This document shows positions 50,507 to 59,413 of a DNA stretch of 64,000 nt, piece after piece (the stretch's first letter is position 1; every line of letters starts with the position of its first letter). The position numbers were made by a program, and so were the translations under genes. The notes below the pieces were generated by a model, which saw nothing but the letters and a program-made list of their open reading frames with translations, was not told where the DNA came from and did no database searches. Source of the stretch: CAUZEO01 sp963578625 (GTDB taxonomy: Bacteria > Verrucomicrobiota > Kiritimatiellia > SLOV01); the NCBI GenBank assembly GCA_963578625.1, contig CAUZEO010000001.1:1-64000 (forward strand), written 5' to 3'.

Positions 50507-52711
50507 TCAGGCGAACTCGAGGAACGACTCCTCACAGGTCAGTTCGTAGATCCGCACATCTGTCGCCGGCACGGCGGCCTTCAGCCTGCCCTTCTTGATC
50601 ATGGCCTCCCCGCTGGAGAGCCACTCGAGACATGACTCGATTTTCTGGCCCTTGACCTTCACCGTTCCCTCCCAGGTTACCTCCCCGTTGTTGACCAGGG
50701 TGACCAGGAGTTTGCGCGGGTCGTCGGTAACGTTCACGATCCACTGGATGGGCCGCCCCTTGACCTTGATCAGGGAGGTTGACTCGATCACCGAGCCCAC
50801 GATCTCCTGCACGACCTTGAGGAAGTTCGGCGGCGGAAACGGACGGCCCCGGATGTAGTCGTTCCGGTAGTTCATGTCCCAGGGCAAATCGTCCCGCTTG
50901 TGCCAGACGTAGTCGGGACGCTCGCCGGTGGCCCAGAACACCGGCGTGACCACATAGACGCTGCCTTCGCCCACCCGGTTCACGCAAACCAGAGGATCGC
51001 CGGCATCGTTTACCGCGAGCACCTCGGCGCCGTCGGATTCGACCTTGTCGTAGATGTACTCCGCCTCCTTGTAGCTCTTTCCCGTGACCAGGCTCTTCGA
51101 GCCCGTCCCCTTCGCGTCCGTTTCCTTCACGCGCAAGCCGGCGAGGTTTGCGAGGGTTCCCCTGAGTTGGCGCGTGCAGAGGACGACGGTCCGCCCGGCC
51201 CGGACAAACGACTCCACGTTGGCCGCGAAATCCTCGTCGTCGGGCATCCCGCCCAGCAGGACCGCGACCTGGTACTTGTTGAGGACATCCATCGACGCGT
51301 TGCTCAGGATCACATCGAACGAATCGCCGAGCGGGGTGGGCGTCAGGCATCCCCGGCCGTTGATCGCGTAGGCGTACTCGCCATAGTTCGGAAAGATCCA
51401 GTGGAAGAACTGATCGATCTGGAAATCGCCCAGGGTGTAGTCGATGTTACCCCAGACTTTCTCCGGATGGCCCTGCCCCATGCCTTTGTGGATGGGCGGG
51501 TTCCACCCGTGGTGGAAGTCGAGCACCAGGGCCACCGGCGAGTACTGCACACCGCGGTCCGGGCGCGTCCGCGTGGTCCACACCCACTTGCGGTACTCCC
51601 GGCCGAACGGCGTGAGGTTGGCCTCCAGGTCGTGCCCCCGTTGGACGTTCTGCTTCTTCATCGCGCCCTTGATGTCGCCCACCCAGGAGTCTTCCCCTTT
51701 CACCGGGATCTCCGGCCGGATCCCCTCCGCCTCGATGGTCGAGAACTCCTTCGGCAAGGCACACATGTCGTCGTAAAAGAGCCCACCCTCGGTGCCGCAC
51801 AGACTCAATCCGTACATGTAGCCGGCGAACCAGAGGCGCTTGGCGAGGTGGGTGGGAACGCCGCCGTCGGGGTGGCCGAACATGAACTCGACCTTGATGC
51901 CGGGGCTGTTCCTCGGGAAACACTTCGTGTTGTAGAAGTCGGGTTTCTGCTCGATGCTGGGCATGAACATGGAGATGTGGGCGTGGGTGAGCAGGTCGTA
52001 CTGGCGGGCGGCGCCGCGCAAGAACGCGCAGCGCATGATGCTGCTCTGCAACCCGGTGCCGAGTTCCAGGCCGATCATGCGGTGACCCATCTCGCCGTAG
52101 TAGTGGCAGAAGCCCAGGCTTCCAATGGAGACAACGTGGTGATGGAAGAGGGCGTCGAGGGTGTCCCTGGAGAACCGGACAAAATCCCCGTAGGCCTCCT
52201 TGCGGCTTCGGTCGGGTGATTGCTCAGGCCATTCGTAGGAGCCGAAGACATATTGGGCGCAGTACTCTCCGTCCTGCTCCCCGTTCTCCCATCCGAGAAA
52301 CCGCGGCCCGAAAATGTCGAGCAGGAACCGGTGGGTTTCCTCCGGCACCACCGCCTCGCCGGTGCCGTTGAAAAAGTCCATCCCGTGCCGGATGCCCCAG
52401 ATGCTGTTGAGGATCAGTCCCTTCTCGGCGTACTTCTTCGCGATCGCCCGCCACCCCGGCTGTTCGTCCTCGATCTGATCGGACCACATGTAGGCACTGA
52501 AGGGCCGGATGGCGGTGGCAAAATCGTAGTCGAACATGGTGTTGTGGATGAGGTAGTCCTTCCACCCCATCTGCACGCTCTCCTGGAAATCCTTGGGGAG
52601 GTCGCGGCGGGCCACCGGCTTCGGGTCCAGTTGTTCGTACCGCTCGCCCTCCTCCGGGACGATGGCCTTGTTGGGGATGGGCTGCAGTTTCAATTCAGGC
52701 AAATCGGGCAT
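50507..52711 (-). CDS. ~735-residue glycosidase-like family, copy C
   Basis: A 734-residue paralogue, closest to copy A. The N-terminus (DLPELKLQPIPNKAIVPEEG, DPKPVARRDLPKDFQESVQM) and the candidate acidic motifs GWENGEQDGEY and GTEGGLFYDD are kept. The GATase-like domain (YQVAVLLGGMPDDEDFAANV) and C-terminal domain (DVRIYELTCEESFLEFA) are complete. AGGAGAG precedes the ATG. The 122 bases upstream and the remains of an MBL gene beyond them are almost identical to the region above copy A, although the first coding bases have diverged strongly. It faces the agarase-like gene tail to tail, with a 74-bp gap. No signal peptide, so it is presumably cytoplasmic. Confidence 0.75.
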   Translation of the reverse strand: MPDLPELKLQPIPNKAIVPEEGERYEQLDPKPVARRDLPKDFQESVQMGWKDYLIHNTMFDYDFATAIRPFSAYMWSDQIEDEQPGWRAIAKKYAEKGLILNSIWGIRHGMDFFNGTGEAVVPEETHRFLLDIFGPRFLGWENGEQDGEYCAQYVFGSYEWPEQSPDRSRKEAYGDFVRFSRDTLDALFHHHVVSIGSLGFCHYYGEMGHRMIGLELGTGLQSSIMRCAFLRGAARQYDLLTHAHISMFMPSIEQKPDFYNTKCFPRNSPGIKVEFMFGHPDGGVPTHLAKRLWFAGYMYGLSLCGTEGGLFYDDMCALPKEFSTIEAEGIRPEIPVKGEDSWVGDIKGAMKKQNVQRGHDLEANLTPFGREYRKWVWTTRTRPDRGVQYSPVALVLDFHHGWNPPIHKGMGQGHPEKVWGNIDYTLGDFQIDQFFHWIFPNYGEYAYAINGRGCLTPTPLGDSFDVILSNASMDVLNKYQVAVLLGGMPDDEDFAANVESFVRAGRTVVLCTRQLRGTLANLAGLRVKETDAKGTGSKSLVTGKSYKEAEYIYDKVESDGAEVLAVNDAGDPLVCVNRVGEGSVYVVTPVFWATGERPDYVWHKRDDLPWDMNYRNDYIRGRPFPPPNFLKVVQEIVGSVIESTSLIKVKGRPIQWIVNVTDDPRKLLVTLVNNGEVTWEGTVKVKGQKIESCLEWLSSGEAMIKKGRLKAAVPATDVRIYELTCEESFLEFA

Positions 52712-52833
52712 GGATCTCTCCTGTAGGCGAATTTTAAACTCCGAAAAATCTGCCCTAACCTTGGAAGGATGTCAAGAATTTCACTCACGCCCTATAGATT
52801 ACTTCGCCTTGTCCATGCGGAGAACAAATTGTC
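52712..52833 (-). promoter_or_regulatory. conserved leader of copy C
   Basis: This corresponds base for base to 23190-23311, with about six substitutions and no gaps. It is untranslated in both places. It ends in the ribosome-binding site of copy C. It may carry the promoter or a leader structure, or may only be the youngest part of a duplication. Confidence 0.45.
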
Positions 52834-53121
52834 TCATTCGGGATATTCCGGGTCATGGCCCGTAATGACAGGAGCGTTCAGTCGGCGGATGCGTTCCAAT
52901 CCCTGGAAACAGGCCTGCAGGTCGCGTAACCCGGCGGACCGGCGTCGGTCTGCACCATGACGGCCTGGGAACCCATGGTGTGACCGCCCAGCAGCATCAC
53001 GTTGATGCCGGGCAGGACTTCGGCATCGCCATCGAGGACGACCAGCCGGTCGGCATACCCTTTCAGGTGGGAATGCACAACGTCCACAAAAGCGTGGGAC
53101 GCGAACCAGGGATGGGGCGGA
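52834..53121 (-). pseudogene. truncated, internally deleted MBL hydrolase copy
   Basis: This is a second copy of the end of the MBL gene at 23312. It starts at PPHPWFASHAFVDVVHSHLK and reads DGDAEVLPGINVMLLGGHTM in frame. It then lacks about 75 bp that encode the VLTSDVALTPRN region with a metal-ligand Asp. The last part (FQGLERIRRLNAPVITGHDP) is in another frame. The HxHxDH half of the protein is absent. The 5' edge is sharp at 53121, where a palindromic repeat begins. It cannot make an enzyme. Confidence 0.92.
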
Positions 53122-53124
53122 TGT

Positions 53125-53165
53125 ATCGCACTGCGGACTGAAGTCCGCAACCACAGACGCGGGCT
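53125..53165. repeat. GCGGACTGAAGTCCGC palindromic repeat
   Basis: ACTGCGGACTGAAGTCCGCA, two bases, then CCACAGACGCG. It is the inverse orientation of the element at 28707-28750 and again sits at a broken gene edge. A related palindrome, GCGGAATTCATTCCGC, is at 53321-53336. Confidence 0.8.
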
Positions 53166-53210
53166 AAAGCAGTTTAAGGTAGCCCATGGCCGCGAGACAG
53201 AACACAGGAT

Positions 53211-53271
53211 TGGCCACAAAGAGGCACAAAAAATACCCGAGAGAAAATCACTTTGTGCCTTTTTGTGGCCA
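53211..53271. repeat. long inverted repeat, 20-bp arms
   Basis: The arms TGGCCACAAAGAGGCACAAA (53211-53230) and TTTGTGCCTTTTTGTGGCCA (53252-53271) pair at 19 of 20 positions around a 21-base loop. There is no gene in 53122-53361; this gap is made of this repeat and the palindromes beside it. It probably belongs to a dispersed non-coding repeat. Confidence 0.8.
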
Positions 53272-53320
53272 TGAATTTTGCTTAACCTGCGCTAAAGCCC
53301 ACGCTACCTGGAGGCGTAGC

Positions 53321-53336
53321 GCGGAATTCATTCCGC
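53321..53336. repeat. GCGGAATTCATTCCGC palindrome
   Basis: 7-bp arms with a 2-base centre, the same design as GCGGACTGAAGTCCGC but with a different arm sequence. It is 25 bp beyond the stop of the next gene. Confidence 0.6.
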
Positions 53337-53361
53337 AGTCGTTAAGGCAGTCGATGAGTTC

Positions 53362-54345
53362 TTAGCTCTTATATTCCCATACCCACCGGGAATCATTTTC
53401 GTCCCCGTGTATGGACAGACCTCTCGCACCCTTGAGCCCGTCATAGATCTCGTTCATTTCATCAATCGAATCAAAGAATCCGATGACGTAAGCTGCGCCG
53501 AACGTGCCACCTGCCTTGACCGGACGGCCGCCGATCTCCTGGATGAAGCAGACGTACCCGCGTTGATGACACCAGCCTTCGTATGCGTCGGCGGGATCCA
53601 GGGTCATCCCCGCGAGCCAGGGATCGATTCCCGATTCCGTTCGTATGCGATAGGCGCGGATAAACCGGTCGGGAAGGTTGGCGTCATCCCGCTGGTAGAG
53701 CGTCTTTCCATCCGGTGGAAAATCTTCGAGAAACTCCGAACTCGGCAGCGTACCCATGTGGCTGAGGTAGATCTCCGAAAATGAATCCGCGGCCCGGTGC
53801 TTCAAATGGCCCGGCATATCGATTCGCAAGATCAGCGCATCGGAATCGTTGACACTCGTGACCCGGTCACTCGCGAAAAAGTAGCGCCGCCCGTCGGGGA
53901 AAACGAGCACCTGTTCCCATCGCGAACCGGACTCGGACCCCTCAATCGACTGGTTCCAATTCCACCACTGTCGGACCGCAACAAAGCCGTCCCCGCGATA
54001 AACGGCGTAGGGAAGCCGCCTTGCCTGGGTGCAAATCTGGGGCAGTTCGATATATCGCTTGATCAGGTTGCCGTGTGACGGCTCGTCTTCTCCCCAGGGA
54101 TAGGGATGCGTGGCATCCTGTTCAACGCCTTCCGCGGGCTCGAGAAGAAAGTCAATAATGTCGAGCCCGAATCCGAGGTCGGTTCCCCCCGTTTTCCGGT
54201 CCCGGAACGAACCGCCCTTCACACCGCTGACGAATCCTGCGCCGACGGACTGATCACCGATCGTATAGCCCTCCGTCGCGACAGTCGCGGTAAACGAATC
54301 CGTCTCGATTTGGATCTCGGTTCCATCAATTGAGAGATCCGCCAT
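53362..54345 (-). CDS. unknown beta-rich protein, 327 residues
   Basis: I do not recognise the family. No signal peptide or membrane segment. The sequence alternates short strands (IEIQIETDSFTATVA-like start, GFVSGVKGGSFRDRKTGGTD, DGFVAVRQWWNWNQ, WEQVLVFPDGRRYFFASDRV) and has a regular polar character like the mutarotase/super-sandwich fold. Near the end EGWCHQRGYVCFIQEIGGRP and AAYVIGFFDSIDEMNEIYDG look like an alpha-beta element. It follows the GH29-like gene after 62 bp on the same strand, so it is probably a partner in the same pathway. Confidence 0.65.
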   Translation of the reverse strand: MADLSIDGTEIQIETDSFTATVATEGYTIGDQSVGAGFVSGVKGGSFRDRKTGGTDLGFGLDIIDFLLEPAEGVEQDATHPYPWGEDEPSHGNLIKRYIELPQICTQARRLPYAVYRGDGFVAVRQWWNWNQSIEGSESGSRWEQVLVFPDGRRYFFASDRVTSVNDSDALILRIDMPGHLKHRAADSFSEIYLSHMGTLPSSEFLEDFPPDGKTLYQRDDANLPDRFIRAYRIRTESGIDPWLAGMTLDPADAYEGWCHQRGYVCFIQEIGGRPVKAGGTFGAAYVIGFFDSIDEMNEIYDGLKGARGLSIHGDENDSRWVWEYKS

Positions 54346-54407
54346 GGCTCAGTCTTTCGGAGAGCAGATGAGTGGATATGAAAGGATGAGGCTCATCAAA
54401 TTTCGGG

Positions 54408-56423
54408 TCAATTAGAGTGCTCCAGAATGAACGATTCCTGAATCGCCAATTCCTTCGCCCGAAGGCGCACCCACGAACCGTTACGTTCGAGACCGATCTC
54501 CCTGTCGCGGGGCGCGCGAAGAATCCTTCGGACTTTTCCGACTCGGTTCTCATTGATCCATACCGTGACATTTGCGAGCGAAGGAAGATTTCCGGGACGG
54601 TCATTCAACCCGGTGAGTATGGGGTAACGGTTGACGAAGTGCACGATGTGCCGGTTCCCCTGGCGGTTGACGATCACCTCGACGCCGGACGGTGCTTCGG
54701 AGCGGAGAAGTGGTTCCTCGATCAACAAGTGGATTAGATTCTCCACCATGAGCACCAGCCGGTGACGATGGCGGCTCTCGGGCTGATCGGCTTCGGCAAT
54801 TGGATATCCCATACACACGGCCGACCCGTTGCCGACACGGTTGCGAGTGATCGCAACATCCGATGACGGCGCGGGGCGCGGGGGATTGGGGCCCCACCAG
54901 ATATACGTCTCGCGGGACCGTTCCGCGATCGGGTAAACGTAGCGCGCCAGCGATTCCGCGTCGGCGAGCTCCAGCTTCCACGCCGCGCCGTCGCTACGGA
55001 CGGGCTCCCGGCTCATTTCGCCGATGACGTCGCCATGAAGATCACCGACGTAGTTGGTGCTGAACCCGGTTCCGGTCGCCCCGGACAATCCCAGAAGGTT
55101 CATCAGGCGCTGCGGAGGATGGGCGGAAAGGACCCGGCCGTCGACCAGCAGGCTCCCGCCGCCGGAGACGAACGTTTCCAGCGCGTCCAGCGTCGCGTTT
55201 TCGAGGGGGAATCCATCTTCCACAATGAGAAGCCGGTACCGGTCGATGTCGATCCGGTCGGGCAGCACGACGCCGAAGGGGACGTGATGCCGGAGCAATG
55301 TCAACGGCCACGCCGGGTTGTACTCGCGCGCGAACGGGATCAGGAGTCCGACGTCGTACACCGGTTCGGTGTTGATCACGTATTCCTGTCGCTCCCGCAG
55401 GAATGCCCCGACCTGGCCCAGTTCGTCCATCTGGTGCCCGGAAAAAAATCCGCCCGGTGTGACGTCGAATCCTCCGACGACCGAACCGCCGTGCGCGGTC
55501 AGGAGTGCGGCCTCGGAGAGAAGCATGTTTGTCGGCCGCGTGGTCCAGCTATTCACGCTATCGGAGACGGGGGTGTAGTGTTCGAAGTTGTGCTCCGGCT
55601 TCTTGCGCGGCGCGAGGAATCTCGGTGCGAAGCTCTTCGTTTCCGGCGCATCGGCTTCCGCGGAAAGGCTATCGCACAATGCGTCGATCTCATCGAATCC
55701 GGGGAGGAGATTCGACCCGCATCCGTTGTAGACGAGGGGCCGACGCACCCCACCGCGATCCGCGATCTCCCGAATGGAGCGCATGAGATCCAGGAGGTAG
55801 TCCCGGCTCCAGCGGCGGGTTTGATCCGTGCCCCACGCCTCGGCAAGGTCCGCGCCACCATGCGTATCGGCGAATGCCTGGCGGCAGTAATCACAGAAGC
55901 ACCCGTCGCGAGGGTATTCCATGCTGTCCAGCCAGAACCCGTCGGGCTCGGCGGTTTCCAGAATCTCCTCCATCTGGCCCAGGATCAGCGCGCGGAAGCC
56001 CGGGTTGTTGACGCAGCAGACGCCATGGTCGACCGGATAGGGCGCGCCGAATTCGTGAGCCATTCCTTCCCGGTCGACGCAGCGCCAGTCCGGGTGCACC
56101 TCGGCCGACCAGACGTCGATCGTAACGGAATAGTAGGCCATGACACGCAAGCCCTGTTGGTGCGCTTCCGCGGTGAATTCCGCGATGTAGTCCCGCTTCG
56201 GCTGCTTTTCCCGGTACTTGGACTCGAAGAAGCAGATCCCGTCGTGGTGCTTGCAGTGCAGCACGGCAATCCGGAACCCCCCGCGCTTGAGCTTCTCGAC
56301 CCACTCCGCGGGATCGAAGTCTTCGATCGGCTGTGCCCATCGCGGACTGAACCACGACATGTACGCCTTCCACGGATCCTGCGTGTACCATTGGACTGGA
56401 TTCGTCACGACCTGCTCAACCAT
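54408..56423 (-). CDS. GH29-like glycosidase with GATase-like domain
   Basis: A 671-residue protein without a signal peptide. The N-terminal barrel has the alpha-L-fucosidase signature VLHCKHHDGICFFESKY (about residues 53-69), then GLRVMAYYSVTIDVW and EPDGFWLDSMEYP (about 160-172, candidate nucleophile Asp). The strand is followed by a cysteine cluster (CFCDYCRQAF) typical of these barrels. Residues about 350-500 are a GATase-like/trimerisation domain (DRYRLLIVEDGFPLENATL, GGGSLLVDGR). A C-terminal beta domain completes it. It has the same architecture as 7388-9421 and, loosely, as the ~735-residue family. It is divergent from a PhyH gene, with 78 bp between start codons. Substrate: perhaps fucosides; unproven. 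Confidence 0.78.
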   Translation of the reverse strand: MVEQVVTNPVQWYTQDPWKAYMSWFSPRWAQPIEDFDPAEWVEKLKRGGFRIAVLHCKHHDGICFFESKYREKQPKRDYIAEFTAEAHQQGLRVMAYYSVTIDVWSAEVHPDWRCVDREGMAHEFGAPYPVDHGVCCVNNPGFRALILGQMEEILETAEPDGFWLDSMEYPRDGCFCDYCRQAFADTHGGADLAEAWGTDQTRRWSRDYLLDLMRSIREIADRGGVRRPLVYNGCGSNLLPGFDEIDALCDSLSAEADAPETKSFAPRFLAPRKKPEHNFEHYTPVSDSVNSWTTRPTNMLLSEAALLTAHGGSVVGGFDVTPGGFFSGHQMDELGQVGAFLRERQEYVINTEPVYDVGLLIPFAREYNPAWPLTLLRHHVPFGVVLPDRIDIDRYRLLIVEDGFPLENATLDALETFVSGGGSLLVDGRVLSAHPPQRLMNLLGLSGATGTGFSTNYVGDLHGDVIGEMSREPVRSDGAAWKLELADAESLARYVYPIAERSRETYIWWGPNPPRPAPSSDVAITRNRVGNGSAVCMGYPIAEADQPESRHRHRLVLMVENLIHLLIEEPLLRSEAPSGVEVIVNRQGNRHIVHFVNRYPILTGLNDRPGNLPSLANVTVWINENRVGKVRRILRAPRDREIGLERNGSWVRLRAKELAIQESFILEHSN

Positions 56424-56501
56424 CTTTCTGACAAATCATATTTCATTGGCATCCACGATGTGAAATCCTTGTGGCTAAGTCCAGTCTGAAGAATTTTTGC
56501 A

Positions 56502-57242
56502 ATGAAGCCATTGGATCGAATCAAGCTGACTCGCGAGTATGTGCGGCGCTTCGAGCAGGATGGTTTTCTGGTCATGGACCGCCTCCTCTCGCACGAAGAA
56601 ATCGATGCATTCCTTGCGCATGAGGCGTCGAGACCCGAGACACCGGATCTGGGATTGCGAGCGCACATGGTTGATCCACAGTGGAAGCATTTAGCTACCC
56701 ATCCGAACGTGGCGGGCATAGCCGCGCAACTTCTCGGCGGCCCGTCCCAGGTGGTCCAGACCATGTACTTGCCCAAGAAAGCGGGAAAAGGGGCGCCGGG
56801 AATCGCGCTGCACCAGGATACGCACTATCTGCCGAGCGAACCCAACACGCTGATGGCGTGCTGGATTGCCATGAGCGACACCGACGAGCGAAACGGGGGA
56901 CTCTCCGTCGTCCCTGGAAGCCATCGCGAAGAACTGCGCACAACGCATAAATCCTCGCCGGATGACCACCACTCTTGGACGCAGGATTACCTGATGCGAG
57001 ACCAGGCCGGGAAAGAGTGGACGCAGACGTTTTATTCGTTCGAGATCGACAACCTGGACCCGTCGACTCTGCAAACCCTGAAGGTCAGAAAAGGCGGCGG
57101 TGTATTCTTTACCGGCATGACCATTCACGGCTCCTACCTCAACCGCTCCGACCACGACCGTCTCGCCTTCGCGGTCCACTACATCCGCGAAGGATCCTGG
57201 GTCTTCCGCGCCGACGTACAAGACACCATGCCCACATCATAA
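56502..57242 (+). CDS. phytanoyl-CoA dioxygenase family protein, paralogue 1
   Basis: A 246-residue PhyH oxygenase. It begins LTREYVRRFEQDGFLVMDRL, with the iron motif ALHQDTHYLP (His and Asp), NTLMACWIAMSDTDERNGGL, and a distal His in MTIHGSYLNRSDHDRLAF with the 2-oxoglutarate Arg. The ATG at 56502 fits the family start. It is closely related to 59414-60154 (same length, similar throughout). It is divergent from the GH29-like gene and may share its control region. It would hydroxylate an unknown small molecule. Confidence 0.9.
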   Translation: MKPLDRIKLTREYVRRFEQDGFLVMDRLLSHEEIDAFLAHEASRPETPDLGLRAHMVDPQWKHLATHPNVAGIAAQLLGGPSQVVQTMYLPKKAGKGAPGIALHQDTHYLPSEPNTLMACWIAMSDTDERNGGLSVVPGSHREELRTTHKSSPDDHHSWTQDYLMRDQAGKEWTQTFYSFEIDNLDPSTLQTLKVRKGGGVFFTGMTIHGSYLNRSDHDRLAFAVHYIREGSWVFRADVQDTMPTS

Positions 57243-57282
57243 GCATCTTAATGTAAATAAAGGGGCAGGCCCGCTATTTGTG

Positions 57283-57404
57283 GGCTTCCAAGCCCGAGCG
57301 CGTGCAAAGGAAGTTCATGGGCCTGAGAATGGGTTGCGATTATCTCGTTATTCTCTTTCTATGATCACCCCTTGCTCCGGGTCGGGCTTGGAAGCCCAAC
57401 CTAC
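57283..57404. repeat. palindromic repeat element, copy 2, overlapping a gene end
   Basis: The ends are GGGCTTCCAAGCCCGAG (57282-57298) and TCGGGCTTGGAAGCCCAAC followed by CTAC (57382-57404), matching the element at 33492-33622. Its right-hand third encodes, on the minus strand, the last ~19 codons of the calcium-binding protein at 57348. Confidence 0.7.
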
Positions 57405-59363
57405 ATGTTGCAATTCCTTACACAAGTCCGGGATCCGGCCTGTGTAAAACAGTTTTTGGATGGCGGCTTTCCGCTCAGGCTCAACAGCATCAAGCAGATC
57501 CAGCAGCACTTTTTCTTTGAGCCAGTACCCGTGATGATACTTTTCCCTCAACCCGGCGGCGGCGGTGAGCGATGCATATCCACGCAGAACGCGTACGTCT
57601 GTAATCCCCGCCTTCTCCTCGTTTGAGAGCTGCGGCGGCACCGCACATTCTTCGGAATGTTCACTCACGTTCAATCCAAGCGATACCGCCGTGTCATAAA
57701 GCATTCTCGCTTCAAGCCACTGACGGGCGCACAACTGCTCGTAGATCTTCTTGAGTTTTCGGTAGGCTTCATACGGGGCCGTGTCCGACCAGTCCAGGAT
57801 CGGTTCGCCGTCCCAGTTCGAGATTTTCCATCCATTCATCGGCGTATCGACTCTCAGATTGAATAGCGGCTGGACGTCGGGGTGAGGGTGTTCGGAATTG
57901 GCAAATGTTAGCAGGTTCACAGTCCGGTTCACACGCCACGTCTGTTGCACGTTTCCGTACTCCGCCAAACCATACTCAATGCGGTCGATAAATCCGTTTC
58001 CGTCGGTGTCGTGGTAGCGTACGAGGTCGTGAAGGAGTCCTTTGCCGGGCTCCGGGCCTTCATCGGTTGTTGCGCCCCATGCGCTTGAGCGGTCGATGGC
58101 GCCTTTGAAATGACCATAGTAGTCAACGTTCCAGTCGGCTTCGTCTGCCCGGTACAGGTGGATCCTTCCGTCAAATGCACCGATGTAGAGCTGCCCTTTC
58201 CCGTCGAAATCCGTGTCGTGTTCGACCCGATCCCCCAGCTTGTCCGAGAAGATCCGGGTGTCCGAGTATTTGTCATTCCGGGCAAACATCTCTTCCCAAC
58301 GATTGTCGTCATTGTCCTCATCAAAGAGCCACCAGGTGCCGATCCATCCGTCAAAGTCCGTCGCGATCTTGTACCCGTCCAGGTACGGAAGATAAAAGCG
58401 CCTGTCTTCACGCGCCATCTGCTCCCACCCGCTGCCGAAAAACTTCCGGGCATAGGCCGGCGCAGGCAGTGCTTCGATCTTGTCCAGGTAGTTCGTGAGA
58501 GGAAGCCCGGGCGTCCAGTACGCGGTATAGGTCAACTGGCAATCCAGGCTGTGCCACTTCTCGCGGCTCAGCTCGCCATTGAGCTCGAAGGCAAACTCGG
58601 CTTCATGAGCCCGGGCCGATTGCCCCTGCAGGTCATGGGTGGGATACCCTTCGTCGGCGATGCGCATGACCATCTCGGTGAAGCCGTCGTGATTGAAGTC
58701 ATACCAGGCAATGGGCGTTTCCCAGGCCAGGGAGACGTCGCCCCAATGGATCCTGGTGTTGAGAAAAAATCCGCTGCCGTGGACGTTCTGAAAGTATCTC
58801 CCGCCCTCGGCGTAGCCATGCTCATTTCCGTAGCCGAACCCTGCAAAATTCAAGTGCTTGAAGTCACGCTCGCCATTCAGATTGACCATGGTTTCGACCA
58901 CCGTGTTCGCGCAAAAGTACTCCAGGTCCGGACTCCCGTCCTGGTTCAGATCCACAATCCGGTAATAGAAATCCGCCTTGCCACTGAACTCCCCGTCGCC
59001 GTCGTTATCCGCCAGCAGCAAATAGCTGCCCCAGTTCGCGCGCAACGGGTTCCACACCACCGGCGGCTCGGCGCCGGCCGAGAAGGCCTCCGTCAATGTC
59101 TCTGCCGGGTCGAGGGATGCCGCCTGCCACCGCGGCAAAAAATCGCTTCCCTCATCGACCACCACGACTCGCTTTTGATTCCATAGAGTGTGAAGCGTAT
59201 CGACCGTGCCATCTCCGCTCAGATCTTCATAGAAAGGCATTGCCGCGTCATCAGTCCCGTCTTTTTGAAGATCGGCAATCGCGGAACCACTACCGGTCGC
59301 TGTGAAAACGCAGCAGAGCGGCAGAATTGCCCAAGAAAAGCTGCAATGCAGATTCGCCTTCAT
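57348..59363 (-). CDS. secreted protein with calcium-binding-type repeats, 671 residues
   Basis: The ATG at 59363 begins a signal peptide (SWAILPLCCVFTATGSGSAIA); in-frame ATGs at 59375 and 59420 are possible but would overlap the divergent gene. The mature part is rich in DxDxDG-type loops, as in EF-hand/VCBS proteins: DLSGDGTVDTL, ADNDGDGEFSGKADFYYRIV, DLNQDGSPDLEYF, DFNHDGFTEMVMR, DTDFDGKGQLYIGAFDGRIH, DTDGNGFIDRIEYG. The C-terminal ~150 residues are helical. The last ~19 residues (VGWASKPDPEQGVIIERE) are encoded by a dispersed repeat, so the native end seems to be lost. It is probably an extracellular, calcium-stabilised protein; function unknown. Confidence 0.75.
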   Translation of the reverse strand: MKANLHCSFSWAILPLCCVFTATGSGSAIADLQKDGTDDAAMPFYEDLSGDGTVDTLHTLWNQKRVVVVDEGSDFLPRWQAASLDPAETLTEAFSAGAEPPVVWNPLRANWGSYLLLADNDGDGEFSGKADFYYRIVDLNQDGSPDLEYFCANTVVETMVNLNGERDFKHLNFAGFGYGNEHGYAEGGRYFQNVHGSGFFLNTRIHWGDVSLAWETPIAWYDFNHDGFTEMVMRIADEGYPTHDLQGQSARAHEAEFAFELNGELSREKWHSLDCQLTYTAYWTPGLPLTNYLDKIEALPAPAYARKFFGSGWEQMAREDRRFYLPYLDGYKIATDFDGWIGTWWLFDEDNDDNRWEEMFARNDKYSDTRIFSDKLGDRVEHDTDFDGKGQLYIGAFDGRIHLYRADEADWNVDYYGHFKGAIDRSSAWGATTDEGPEPGKGLLHDLVRYHDTDGNGFIDRIEYGLAEYGNVQQTWRVNRTVNLLTFANSEHPHPDVQPLFNLRVDTPMNGWKISNWDGEPILDWSDTAPYEAYRKLKKIYEQLCARQWLEARMLYDTAVSLGLNVSEHSEECAVPPQLSNEEKAGITDVRVLRGYASLTAAAGLREKYHHGYWLKEKVLLDLLDAVEPERKAAIQKLFYTGRIPDLCKELQHVGWASKPDPEQGVIIERE

Positions 59364-59413
59364 CAGCGGCAGCATCTGGCATAGAATTAATGAAAGCAAC
59401 GTCGAACACCCAT

